This document shows, one piece after another, positions 29,700 to 37,554 of a stretch of DNA of 64,000 nucleotides. Below the pieces are notes generated by a model. The model saw only the letters and a list, made by a program, of their open reading frames with translations. It searched no databases and was not told where the DNA came from. Source of the stretch: an uncultured Oscillibacter sp. (GTDB lineage Bacteria > Bacillota > Clostridia > Oscillospirales > Oscillospiraceae). The position numbers and the translations under genes are program-made. The number at the start of each line of letters is the position of its first letter. Within the stretch, counting starts at the first letter, position 1. The stretch spans positions 40,937 to 104,936 of the forward strand of contig CAJUDW010000005.1 in the NCBI GenBank assembly GCA_910584995.1, given 5' to 3'.

Positions 29700-30770
29700 A
29701 TGAAAAGAATGTTTGCATTGCTGCTGGCCTTGGTCATGGTACTTTCTCTTGCCGCATGCGGCGGGGGAAAGGACGGAAGCCAGAGCGGGGATCAGGGTGG
29801 GAACGCCAGCGGCACCCAGGACGGCGGGGAGAGCAAGCCCAGCGCCGATCCCATTACCATCAAGCTGCCCCACTGCTATTCTGAGGGCCATCCTCTGACG
29901 GATACCCTGGAGAACTACTTCAAGCCGGAACTGGAGAGCCGCTCCGGCGGCCGCCTGCTGGTGGAACTCTATCCCAACTCCGTTCTGGCCACTGAGGAGC
30001 AGATTTACGAGAGCCTGCGGAACAACACATATGAGATGGGCGTTGTGGGCACCATCTTCCAGGATCGCATTCCCTCCGTGGCCACCTTCCAGCTGCCTTT
30101 CCTCTTCACGGACTTTGATCAGGCCCGGACTGCCCTCTATGAGAAGGAGTACGGCCAGCAGCTTATCGGCGATGTGGCCTCCCTGGGCTTTACGGTCAAC
30201 GGCATCGTCCCTGACGGCTTCCGGGTCATGACCCTGAACCGCAAGGTGGAGAGCCTGGCGGATCTCAAGGGCCTGAAGCTGCGGATGCCCAACCTGGAGG
30301 TCATGGTGAACATCGGCAACTGCCTGGGCTGCGCTGTCACCCCCATGGCCATGACCGAGGTGTTCTCCGCTCTGGAGCAGCGGGTCATCGACGGGCAGGA
30401 GAACCCGCCTTCCACCATCCGCACCCAGGGCTGGTATGAGATTCAGGATTACCTGATGGTCTCCAACCATGTGTTTACCTGCCTGTTCCTGTGCGTCAAC
30501 AACAATTTCTACAATGGCCTGGACAGCGAACTTCAGGGAATCCTGGACGATGTGATCGCCGAGACCTCTGCCAAGATCTGGGACAGCGCCAAGGAGAAGG
30601 CACAGGAGGATCTGGATTTTATGGCCCAGGAGGGCGGCACCGAGGTTTACTCTCCCTCCGACGCCTTCAAGCAGGAGATGATCGACGCTACGGCCTCTAT
30701 GTATGAAGACATGTACGCCAAGTGCCCGGAGGTGAAGGATATCGTCGCCGCCATCCGGGAAATCCAGTGA
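29700..30770 (+). CDS. TRAP transporter solute-binding protein, DctP family
   Basis: This 356-residue extracytoplasmic binding protein captures an organic acid for the DctQM membrane pair. It has a lipoprotein signal (MKRMFALLLALVMVLSLAAC, lipobox LAAC) and a low-complexity linker to about residue 50. The DctP fold includes the conserved region PDGFRVMTLNRKVESLADL, followed by KGLKLRMPN (about residues 180-205), whose Arg (LRMP) binds the carboxylate, and later NPPSTI. GGAGG precedes the ATG at 29700. It is the first gene of an operon with DctQ, DctM and an enolase-superfamily enzyme, so the substrate is probably a sugar acid. Confidence 0.93.
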   Translation: MKRMFALLLALVMVLSLAACGGGKDGSQSGDQGGNASGTQDGGESKPSADPITIKLPHCYSEGHPLTDTLENYFKPELESRSGGRLLVELYPNSVLATEEQIYESLRNNTYEMGVVGTIFQDRIPSVATFQLPFLFTDFDQARTALYEKEYGQQLIGDVASLGFTVNGIVPDGFRVMTLNRKVESLADLKGLKLRMPNLEVMVNIGNCLGCAVTPMAMTEVFSALEQRVIDGQENPPSTIRTQGWYEIQDYLMVSNHVFTCLFLCVNNNFYNGLDSELQGILDDVIAETSAKIWDSAKEKAQEDLDFMAQEGGTEVYSPSDAFKQEMIDATASMYEDMYAKCPEVKDIVAAIREIQ

Positions 30771-30788
30771 CCGTAAGCGGGGAGTGAA

Positions 30789-31298
30789 ATGAGAGCGATT
30801 CGAGCGATTTTGAAGTGGGTGGACCGGGTAACCGGGTGGCTGGCGGCGTTTGCGCTGGTAGGCACCTTTGCCCTGGTGTTCCTGAATGTTATCCTGCGCT
30901 ACCTCTTCGGGACAGGTTTTGCCTGGTCCGAGGAGGGGGCCCGGTACGCTCTGATGGCGGTGATTATCCTGGGTGTCCTGGAGGTGACCCATTCCCGGGA
31001 GCACTTCTGCGTGGATCTGCTGACGCAGACAGCGCCCAAGCCGGTCCTGCGGGTGATGGAGGTGATCCAGAACCTGCTGATGCTGGCTGTTATGGCGGTG
31101 CTGGCCCACGGCAGCTGGAAGATGACCCTTTTGAACTGGGAGAATACTACCCCGGCCATCGGTATGCCCTCCTGGCTGCCCTATGGGCTGATGCTGGTTT
31201 CCAGCGTGATTAGCCTGGTCTATCTGCTGGGCCACCTGCTGGGGAGCCTGGGCCTGCGGCTGGATGAAGCAGAGGAAGGAGGCGGAGAACCGTGCTGA
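30789..31298 (+). CDS. TRAP transporter small permease, DctQ family
   Basis: The 169-residue small membrane subunit of the TRAP transporter has four hydrophobic segments. The family motif GTGFAWSEEGARY (about residue 42) contains the conserved W-(S/T)-E-E. It lies 18 bases after the binding protein and overlaps the DctM gene by 7 bases. GGGGAGTG precedes the ATG. Confidence 0.92.
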   Translation: MRAIRAILKWVDRVTGWLAAFALVGTFALVFLNVILRYLFGTGFAWSEEGARYALMAVIILGVLEVTHSREHFCVDLLTQTAPKPVLRVMEVIQNLLMLAVMAVLAHGSWKMTLLNWENTTPAIGMPSWLPYGLMLVSSVISLVYLLGHLLGSLGLRLDEAEEGGGEPC

Positions 31299-32569
31299 TT
31301 TTATTCCTGCTGTCCCTGTTTATCCCGCTGCTGCTGGGAGTCCCCGTTGCCTTCTCCCTAATCATCAGCGCCATTGTCCTGATGTCCACAAAGGATCTCT
31401 TCACCACCCAGCTGGTGGTGCAGCAGTTCATCGGCGGCATCAACAGCTTTTCCCTTTTGGCGGTGCCCTTCTTCATGCTGGCGGGTGAACTGATGAATAA
31501 GGGCGGCATCACCCGGCGGATTGTGGATGTGGTGTATATCTGGGTGGGACGGTTCCGGGGAGGCCTGGGCTATGTCTCCATCCTGGCCAGCATGATTTTT
31601 GCCGGCCTCAGCGGCAGCGCCCTGGCGGATACCGCTGCCTTGGGCGGCGTGCTGATTCCCATGATGGAGGAGCGGGGCTACAGCAAAGGCCGGTCCACCG
31701 GCATTGTGATCTCCTCCGCGATTATTGCCAACATCATCCCGCCCAGCATCGGCTTCATCCTCTTCGGTGTGGTCAGCGGCGCTTCGATCAGCCGGATGTT
31801 CATGGGCGGCCTGGTTCCCGGCGTCCTTCTAGGATGCGCGCTGATGATTACCTGGTTCGTTACCGCCCGGCGGGACGGCCTCCGGGGGGAGCCCAACACA
31901 ATTCCCGCCCGGGAGAAATGGCAGATTTTCTGGCGGGCGATCCCTGCGCTGGTCCTGCCGGTTTTCATCATCGTGGGCCTCCGGGGCGGCATCTTTACCC
32001 CCACGGAGGCGGGCGCCATCGCCTGCGCCTACGCGCTGATTATCGGCATGTTTGTCTACAAGGGCCTCAAGCCCGCCGATCTGCCGGGGATCCTCCTGGA
32101 CACGGTGCGCTCCACTGGCAAGGTACTCTTCATTGTGGGCGGCTCCCTGGCGGTTTCCTGGATTATCACTGCCAGCAACCTCTCCCGGGAGATTGTCAGC
32201 TCTTTCCACGGCCTGGTGGCCCATCCGGTGCTGCTGGTCCTCTGCTGCCAGCTGCTGTTCATCCTCTTCGGCATGGTGCTGGACATTGTGCCCATCATCA
32301 TGATCCTGGTGCCGGTGATGCTGCCGCTGGTCAAAGCGGCAGGGATAAACCTGGAGTATTTCGGCATCCTCTCCATCATCACCATGACCTTCGGCCTGAT
32401 TACCCCGCCGGTGGGCACGGTGCTGTATGTGGGCAGCGGCATTTCAAAAATCAGCATTGCCGAGGCGGTCAAGGGGGCGCTGCCCTTCATGATCGCGGAG
32501 GTGATTGTGATTGTCCTGCTGTCCCTGTTCCATCAGATCATCACCGTACCCCTGTCTATCATCATGTAA
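31292..32569 (+). CDS. TRAP transporter large permease, DctM family
   Basis: The 425-residue ion-coupled permease of the TRAP system has about 12 hydrophobic helices. Family landmarks include the N-terminal GVPVAFSLIISA, PFFMLAGELMNKGG (about residue 58), SGSALADTAALG (about 110) and the C-terminal TPPVGTVLYVGSGIS. It starts with GTG, preceded by GGAAGGAGG within the end of dctQ. The dehydratase gene follows after 12 bases. Confidence 0.94.
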   Translation: MLILFLLSLFIPLLLGVPVAFSLIISAIVLMSTKDLFTTQLVVQQFIGGINSFSLLAVPFFMLAGELMNKGGITRRIVDVVYIWVGRFRGGLGYVSILASMIFAGLSGSALADTAALGGVLIPMMEERGYSKGRSTGIVISSAIIANIIPPSIGFILFGVVSGASISRMFMGGLVPGVLLGCALMITWFVTARRDGLRGEPNTIPAREKWQIFWRAIPALVLPVFIIVGLRGGIFTPTEAGAIACAYALIIGMFVYKGLKPADLPGILLDTVRSTGKVLFIVGGSLAVSWIITASNLSREIVSSFHGLVAHPVLLVLCCQLLFILFGMVLDIVPIIMILVPVMLPLVKAAGINLEYFGILSIITMTFGLITPPVGTVLYVGSGISKISIAEAVKGALPFMIAEVIVIVLLSLFHQIITVPLSIIM

Positions 32570-32581
32570 AGGAGGGCCCCC

Positions 32582-33736
32582 ATGAAGATTACCGGCCTGA
32601 CCATCAACTGCATGGAATACCAGCAGGCGTTCTGGATGTCTTCCGCCAGCGCCAACCAGGTATACAACAACCGCTTCTGTATCGTTGTCCGCATCCTGAC
32701 GGACGAGGGGATTGTGGGGATCGGCGAGGCGGACTATCCCGGCGGACCGCCCTCCAGCGTGGTGGCTGTGCTGGAGAAGGAACTTGGGCCCTCCCTCATC
32801 GGCAGGGATCCCCTGAATATCCAGGCCATTTGGGATGACATGTACTACATGCATATCCAGCACAGCCGTGTAGGCATCCACATGCACGCCATCAGCGGCA
32901 TTGATATCGCCCTGTGGGACATTGCCGGAAAGGCGGCGGGCCTGCCCTGCTACAAGCTGTGGGGCGGACATCACAACGTCATTCCCGCCTACAGCAGCGG
33001 CGGCATGTACTACGGCCGGCCCGGCGAGAACCCCGACGGTATGATGGGGATGGAAGAGGAAATGGCCCTGACGAAGCGGATGGGCTTCCAGGGCTACAAG
33101 ATGAAAGTGGGCAAGCCCACGCTGACCCTCCGGCAGGATATCGCCCGTGTCCGCTATGCCCGGGAGAGCCTGGGGCCGGACGTAGACCTGATGGTAGATG
33201 CCAATTGCACTTGGGATCTGCCCCGGGCCTACCAATACCTGCCCTATCTGGAGGAACTGGGGGTTAAGTTCCTGGAGGAGCCCTTCCAGCTGAACTGTCC
33301 CCAGTCCTACAAGAAGCTGACGGAGCAGACCCGGCTCCCTCTCGCCGGGTCGGAGAATGAGTCCTCCATTTACGGCTTCATGGAACTGATGGACGCGGGG
33401 GTCTATTATGTGCAGCCCAACGTCTGCCGGGTGGGCGGGCCCACCAACATGCGGCGGATTATGACCCTCATCGATCTGAACGAGCGGGTCTTTGCCCCCC
33501 ACGCCTGGTCCTCCATCATCTGTATGACGGCGGACATGCACCTGATGGCTACTACCCGCAGGCACTACATGCTGGAGTACGACATCAACCCCAGCGCCTT
33601 CCGGGAGGAACTGATCACGAATCCCTACCCCTTCCAGGACGGCAGCTACACCATTCCGGACCGCCCGGGCCTGGGTCTGGAACTGAATCAGGAGACGCTC
33701 AAAAAGCATACGGTTTATTCCGCCGAAGTCCGCTGA
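32582..33736 (+). CDS. Enolase-superfamily sugar-acid dehydratase (MR/MLE type)
   Basis: This 384-residue enzyme belongs to the mandelate racemase subgroup, which dehydrates or racemizes sugar acids by abstracting a proton next to a carboxylate. It has the capping domain (1-130) and barrel with YKMKVG (KxK base, about residue 175), the metal ligands in LMVDAN, LEEPF and GSENES, and the His base in APHAWSS (about 305). The KxK and His-Asp pair indicate a two-base active site as in galactonate or related dehydratases, but the substrate cannot be fixed from sequence. GGAGGG precedes the ATG. Position directly after dctM shows that it acts on the acid imported by the TRAP system. Confidence 0.92.
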   Translation: MKITGLTINCMEYQQAFWMSSASANQVYNNRFCIVVRILTDEGIVGIGEADYPGGPPSSVVAVLEKELGPSLIGRDPLNIQAIWDDMYYMHIQHSRVGIHMHAISGIDIALWDIAGKAAGLPCYKLWGGHHNVIPAYSSGGMYYGRPGENPDGMMGMEEEMALTKRMGFQGYKMKVGKPTLTLRQDIARVRYARESLGPDVDLMVDANCTWDLPRAYQYLPYLEELGVKFLEEPFQLNCPQSYKKLTEQTRLPLAGSENESSIYGFMELMDAGVYYVQPNVCRVGGPTNMRRIMTLIDLNERVFAPHAWSSIICMTADMHLMATTRRHYMLEYDINPSAFREELITNPYPFQDGSYTIPDRPGLGLELNQETLKKHTVYSAEVR

Positions 33737-33812
33737 CGGCAGGCCTTGTCCAGGTGTTTGTCTTAAAAAAGACCTGCCGGGGATTTTCGGAAAAGTGGGA
33801 GTGAACCAAAAG

Positions 33813-33847
33813 AAGGAGACCGGCGCATCGCGCCGGTCTCCTTTTTT
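33813..33847. terminator. Bidirectional terminator
   Basis: A perfect 12-bp stem (GGAGACCGGCGC and complement) followed by TTTTTT on the plus strand and TTCTTTT on the minus. It ends both the TRAP/dehydratase operon and the converging hemerythrin gene. Confidence 0.9.
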
Positions 33848-33864
33848 AATATGTACGGTTTCCG

Positions 33865-35232
33865 TCAGATTTTCCCCTTCTCAAAGAAGTTGTCAATCTT
33901 CTGCTTGATTTCCGCAGGCTTCAGATATTTCAGCAGGTATCCCGCAGGCTTCAGGGACAGCAGCGTCCGCACCACATCCGGATCGCTCCGACCGGTGAGG
34001 AAGATAACCGGGATATCGGCGAAAGCTTTTTCGGAGCGGAGCATCTCCAGGGTCTGCTTCCCGTCGCAGACAGGCATTTCGTAGTCCAGCAGGATCAAAT
34101 CCGGCCGATCCAGGGTAATGGCCCGGATAGCGGCAACGCCGGACTCCGCCAGAAGGACTTCGTAATCCCCGCCCTCCAGCAGGTTCTTCATGCTCTGGCG
34201 GATGGTCATGGAATCGTCCACCACCAGCACCCTGGGGAGGCCGCTTTCCTCTTCCTCCTGTGCCTCCTTGGCCGTCAGGTACTGCTCCACCTCGGTCATG
34301 GCATTGTCGTCCTGGAGGGGGGTACCGATGCCCTGCTCCAGCATGTGGGGGGCAATGACGCAGTAGGAGAAATACCCGGCACCGCCGGTGTCGAACAGCA
34401 GGCTGATCTGGGGCTTCTCCCGCTCAAATATCTTATGGAACTGGTCGTAGGTCAGCAGGTTTTCCTCTTTTAGTTCGAGGGAACTGGTGTTGGGGAAGTG
34501 CTCCAGCACACGCCCCACAAACTGCCGGGCCGTGTACCGGGCGGCGTTGACCAGCATGGTGTCCAGCTTGTTGGTCTGGATGCCCATGATCTTGCCAACC
34601 GTGTTGATCAGGAGCTTTTCCTCGAATACCAGGATGATTTCCTGCCGGAGATCCATGTCGTTCCCGCCGTAGACCAGGCGGTAATAGACGCCCCGCCCGA
34701 ATTTTTCCCCGCCGTAGGCCTCGCTGATGGCCTGGGACTCCAATTGGAACATATCGAAAACCAGCTGGACAATCACCTTTTTCAGGACGTCCTGCTCCTC
34801 GGAGGGCAGGAGATGCTCCCAGCGGCTGATATGATCGCCTTTAATGGCCTGATCCTCCGTCAGCGTGTGGCCGATAAGCCACCCGGCGCAGACCCCCAGG
34901 AAGTGGTTCACCGCGTCCGCAGAGTAGTTCAAGCGTTCCATTTCCTTTTCCAGGGCGGGGAGCGTATTTTCCCGGAACCCCTTGTGGATTCTCCGGTGCC
35001 GTTCCAGGCCCTCGTAGCCGATAGACATCATATACTTTTCCTCGTCCGCGAAGTGCTTCATCGCGTGGCCTTTGAAGTATTTGATGCCCTCCTGGCACAT
35101 CCACTGGTTGTCCCGTTCGTCCTCCTGGATGGCCATAAGCTTGTTGATGATTTTGAAAAGACGCTCGTGCTCTTTGTCGATGACATCCACACCGATATGA
35201 TAAGCCTCCTGCCATGTGAATTGGTTTTCCAC
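33865..35232 (-). CDS. Hemerythrin - CheX-like - receiver domain fusion
   Basis: This 455-residue cytoplasmic protein joins three modules. Residues 1-140 are a bacteriohemerythrin with the di-iron ligands in DVIDKEHERLF, HFADEEKY, HRRIHKGF and GHTLTEDQ, which binds oxygen. About 150-310 resembles the CheX/CheC-type phosphatase fold (VYYRLVYGGNDMDLRQEI to TARQFVGRVLEHF), a weaker call. Residues 335-455 form a response-regulator receiver: VLVVDDS, the phospho-acceptor Asp in LLDYEMP (about 384), FLTG and a Lys in LLKYLKP. No DNA-binding output is attached. It could couple oxygen exposure to a signalling or chemotaxis-like pathway. It is transcribed alone, from a promoter at 35424-35452, and ends at a shared terminator. 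Confidence 0.88.
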   Translation of the reverse strand: MENQFTWQEAYHIGVDVIDKEHERLFKIINKLMAIQEDERDNQWMCQEGIKYFKGHAMKHFADEEKYMMSIGYEGLERHRRIHKGFRENTLPALEKEMERLNYSADAVNHFLGVCAGWLIGHTLTEDQAIKGDHISRWEHLLPSEEQDVLKKVIVQLVFDMFQLESQAISEAYGGEKFGRGVYYRLVYGGNDMDLRQEIILVFEEKLLINTVGKIMGIQTNKLDTMLVNAARYTARQFVGRVLEHFPNTSSLELKEENLLTYDQFHKIFEREKPQISLLFDTGGAGYFSYCVIAPHMLEQGIGTPLQDDNAMTEVEQYLTAKEAQEEEESGLPRVLVVDDSMTIRQSMKNLLEGGDYEVLLAESGVAAIRAITLDRPDLILLDYEMPVCDGKQTLEMLRSEKAFADIPVIFLTGRSDPDVVRTLLSLKPAGYLLKYLKPAEIKQKIDNFFEKGKI

Positions 35233-35423
35233 AACAGACCCTCCTTTTTGCTTTCAGGCGCACGGCAGCCCCGCTGGCGATGCAGCCGGGGGCCGTGAAT
35301 ACGGCCGGCAGGCCGGAAAAAGGCATAACTTTTTCTCCACGGCGGAAACCGCCGCAGCCGTATAAACAGCTGGCCGAAAACGGATGCCTTCGGCTTTGCC
35401 AGCCATATCAGATGCTGCCATTG

Positions 35424-35452
35424 ATTATATCACGAACCCCACCGGCTTACAA
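35424..35452 (-). promoter_or_regulatory. Sigma-A promoter of the hemerythrin-receiver gene
   Basis: On the minus strand TTGTAA (35447-35452), 17 bases, TATAAT (35424-35429), with a leader of about 185 bases that contains several GC-rich inverted repeats. Confidence 0.65.
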
Positions 35453-35473
35453 GGGTTTGGGGCGGCGAAAACA

Positions 35474-36508
35474 TCAATTGTCCTGGATATTTTCCGCGCA
35501 GAGGATATCGATCCGGGAGCGGAACCAGACGCCGTCCCCAAGCTGCTGGCGCCGGAGGTGATCCCGGAGAAGGAGCAGCGGTGTGTACCCTTGCTGCTGC
35601 AAATCCTGGGGGATGGTGAAATCCACGCTGCCGGAGCGGATCAGTTGCCGGATACTCTCATTGATATCGTGGCAGACCACATGGACCAGCCCCTTTTTCC
35701 CGGCCCGCTCCACGGCGGCGCAGCAGCCGGAAACGCTGAGGTTGGCCATGTAGATTCCCCGCAGCCCCGGTGTCCCCCCCAGGGTTTCCTGGACCGTGCG
35801 GAAGGTGGTTTCATAGTCGTTGAAGGTCTCCCGGACGAGAATTTGATCCGCCGGAAAGCCCAGTTCCGCCAGGCGGTCCCGGAAGCCGTCCAGCCTGCGG
35901 CGGTGGCCGTCGAATTTGAGATTTCCGGCGGTGGCCAGGATGGGCCCCTGCCCGGAGACGCATTTATACAGCAGCCCGGCGGCCACCCGGCCTGCGGCGT
36001 AGATGTCCTGGCCCACAAAGCACAGCCTGCGGCTCTCCGGCAGGTCGGAGTTAAAGGTGACGCAGGGGATGCCCTCCTCCGCCCTGGCGGCGATCCAGCC
36101 CTCCACGGCAGGGTCGCTGACGGTGCAGACGGCAAAGCCCGCCGCCCCCTCCGCCCGCATGGACTCCAGCAGTTCCAGGGCCTCCTGGGGCAGATCCGTC
36201 CCGCAGCGGCGGCGGAGCACCTGGACGTTGGAGTCCTCCAGCTGGGCGCAGGCCCGGCGGATGCCCTGCTCCACCTCGGCCTGGAACTGCCCCTCCCAGT
36301 TGGGCAGAAGGATACCCAAAACAAGGGGGGGCCGGGCGGTGTGGGAGGCCCTTGCAGGCGGTACGTACCCGATTTCCCGCATGGCGTCCAGAACCCGCTC
36401 CCGGACTGCCTCATTTACATGGGGACGATTGTTCAAAACGCGATCCACCGTACCCCGGGATACCCCTGCCAGGTCGGCGACCATCTGGATGGTAGGCCTG
36501 CCGCGCAT
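35474..36508 (-). CDS. LacI-family transcription regulator
   Basis: A 344-residue repressor: an N-terminal helix-turn-helix (TIQMVADLAGVSRGTVDRVL, then NNRPHVNEAVRERV) with hinge helix, and a sugar-binding-protein-like effector domain (about 65-344) including FVGQDIYAAGRVAA. The sensor end (GIYMANLSVSGCCAAVERAG, QGYTPL) resembles regulators of the RbsR/inositol type. The ATG at 36508 is 7 bases after AAAGGAGG; an ATG at 36514 is too close to it. It is divergent from the isomerase/dehydrogenase operon. Matching palindromes flank both starts, so it likely controls itself and that operon. Confidence 0.92.
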   Translation of the reverse strand: MRGRPTIQMVADLAGVSRGTVDRVLNNRPHVNEAVRERVLDAMREIGYVPPARASHTARPPLVLGILLPNWEGQFQAEVEQGIRRACAQLEDSNVQVLRRRCGTDLPQEALELLESMRAEGAAGFAVCTVSDPAVEGWIAARAEEGIPCVTFNSDLPESRRLCFVGQDIYAAGRVAAGLLYKCVSGQGPILATAGNLKFDGHRRRLDGFRDRLAELGFPADQILVRETFNDYETTFRTVQETLGGTPGLRGIYMANLSVSGCCAAVERAGKKGLVHVVCHDINESIRQLIRSGSVDFTIPQDLQQQGYTPLLLLRDHLRRQQLGDGVWFRSRIDILCAENIQDN

Positions 36509-36520
36509 GGTCATTCCTCC

Positions 36521-36537
36521 TTTGTGCGATGCACAAA
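36521..36537 (-). promoter_or_regulatory. Operator TTTGTGC-GAT-GCACAAA in the lacI leader
   Basis: Perfect 7-bp arms around GAT, between the lacI -10 and start codon and overlapping its ribosome site region. A half-site of the same sequence recurs in the divergent promoter at 36709, so it is a candidate site for the adjacent LacI protein. Confidence 0.7.
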
Positions 36538-36548
36538 TCTTAATATGT

Positions 36549-36577
36549 ATCATACACAAAATAGATTTCTCTGTCAA
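36549..36577 (-). promoter_or_regulatory. Sigma-A promoter of the lacI gene
   Basis: On the minus strand TTGACA (36572-36577), 17 bases, TATGAT (36549-36554). Confidence 0.82.
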
Positions 36578-36665
36578 TCTTTAAAACTTGGATTTGAGAA
36601 AACCTCCAATTGGCACGGAATTACGGGCTTTTCCTCCTGCCTGCAAAAAAATTTCCCCATAGCTA

Positions 36666-36693
36666 TTGACAACTGCTGAAGTTGTGCTATTAT
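36666..36693 (+). promoter_or_regulatory. Sigma-A promoter of the isomerase/dehydrogenase operon
   Basis: TTGACA (36666-36671), 16 bases, TATTAT (36688-36693). GTTGTGC and ATGTGCAT within and after it repeat the TTGTGC half-site. Confidence 0.75.
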
Positions 36694-36708
36694 GTGCATA
36701 AGACGAAA

Positions 36709-36723
36709 TTGTGTAAAGCACAA
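36709..36723 (+). promoter_or_regulatory. Operator TTGTG-TAAAG-CACAA after the operon promoter
   Basis: A 5-bp perfect inverted repeat, 15 bases after the -10 and therefore in the transcribed leader. It shares TTGTG/CACAA with the operator at 36521-36537. Confidence 0.6.
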
Positions 36724-36744
36724 ATTAAACGGGGAGGACGAAAA

Positions 36745-37530
36745 ATGGTATTTCAAAAATCAGCCTGCATTGAGCCCATGTACGGGGAACTGCCGTTCCT
36801 GGAGCGTTTCCGGGCGGCGAAGGAGGACGGCTTCCGGTTTGTGGAGTTCTGGAGTTGGACGGATAAGGATCTGGAGGCGGTGAAGGCCGCGGCGGAGGCG
36901 GCGGGGATCGGCATTGCCGGGTTCAACGGGGACGCGGAACTCTCCATGATTGACCCCAGCCAGAAGGAAGCGTATTTGGATTTCCTCCGCCGGTCTGTGG
37001 AGGCGGCAAAGCGGGTGGGGGCCCGATCCCTCACCATCCACTCCAACGGCCTGGGTGAGGGGGGCAAGGTAGTGGACAGCTATGAGGGCCTGAGCGGAGC
37101 CGTCAAGATCTGTGCTATGTTCGACGTGCTGAAGGAATGTGCGGAGATTGCCGGGAACGCCGGGATTCTCATGAACTTAGAGCCCCTGAATGTCACCACG
37201 GATCACGTGGGGAACTTCCTCCAGACCACCCGGACGGCGGCAGAACTGACGCGGCTTATCGGTTCGCCGAACCTGAAGGTGCTCTATGATGTGTACCACA
37301 TGCAGTTGAACGAGGGAAGCCTCTGCGATAATATCCGGGCCTATGGGGATCAGTTCGGCCACATCCACATTGCGGATGCGCCGGGCCGCCACGAGCCCGG
37401 CACCGGTGAGATCAACTACCGCAGGGTTTTCAATTGTTTGGAGGATACCGGATACAAAGGGCTGGTAGGTTTTGAACTGATACCGGAGACCACGACAGCA
37501 AACGCCGTAAAGGCCATTATGCAGTATTAA
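36745..37530 (+). CDS. Hydroxypyruvate isomerase-like TIM-barrel enzyme
   Basis: A 261-residue enzyme of the sugar-phosphate isomerase/epimerase (AP-endonuclease 2) fold. The family-specific segment HIHIADAPGRHEPGTGEINY matches hydroxypyruvate isomerase. The metal/catalytic Glu residues are in MNLEPLN (about residue 142) and GFELIPE, and DVYHMQ supplies further ligands. GGGGAGGACG precedes the ATG at 36745; upstream ATGs in the frame overlap the promoter. It is the first gene of an operon with an inositol-dehydrogenase-like gene, where related IolH/IolI-type isomerases occur, so its substrate may be an inositol- or sugar-derived keto compound rather than hydroxypyruvate. Confidence 0.88.
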   Translation: MVFQKSACIEPMYGELPFLERFRAAKEDGFRFVEFWSWTDKDLEAVKAAAEAAGIGIAGFNGDAELSMIDPSQKEAYLDFLRRSVEAAKRVGARSLTIHSNGLGEGGKVVDSYEGLSGAVKICAMFDVLKECAEIAGNAGILMNLEPLNVTTDHVGNFLQTTRTAAELTRLIGSPNLKVLYDVYHMQLNEGSLCDNIRAYGDQFGHIHIADAPGRHEPGTGEINYRRVFNCLEDTGYKGLVGFELIPETTTANAVKAIMQY

Positions 37531-37554
37531 AACGGAAAACGGAGGGTTACATAA

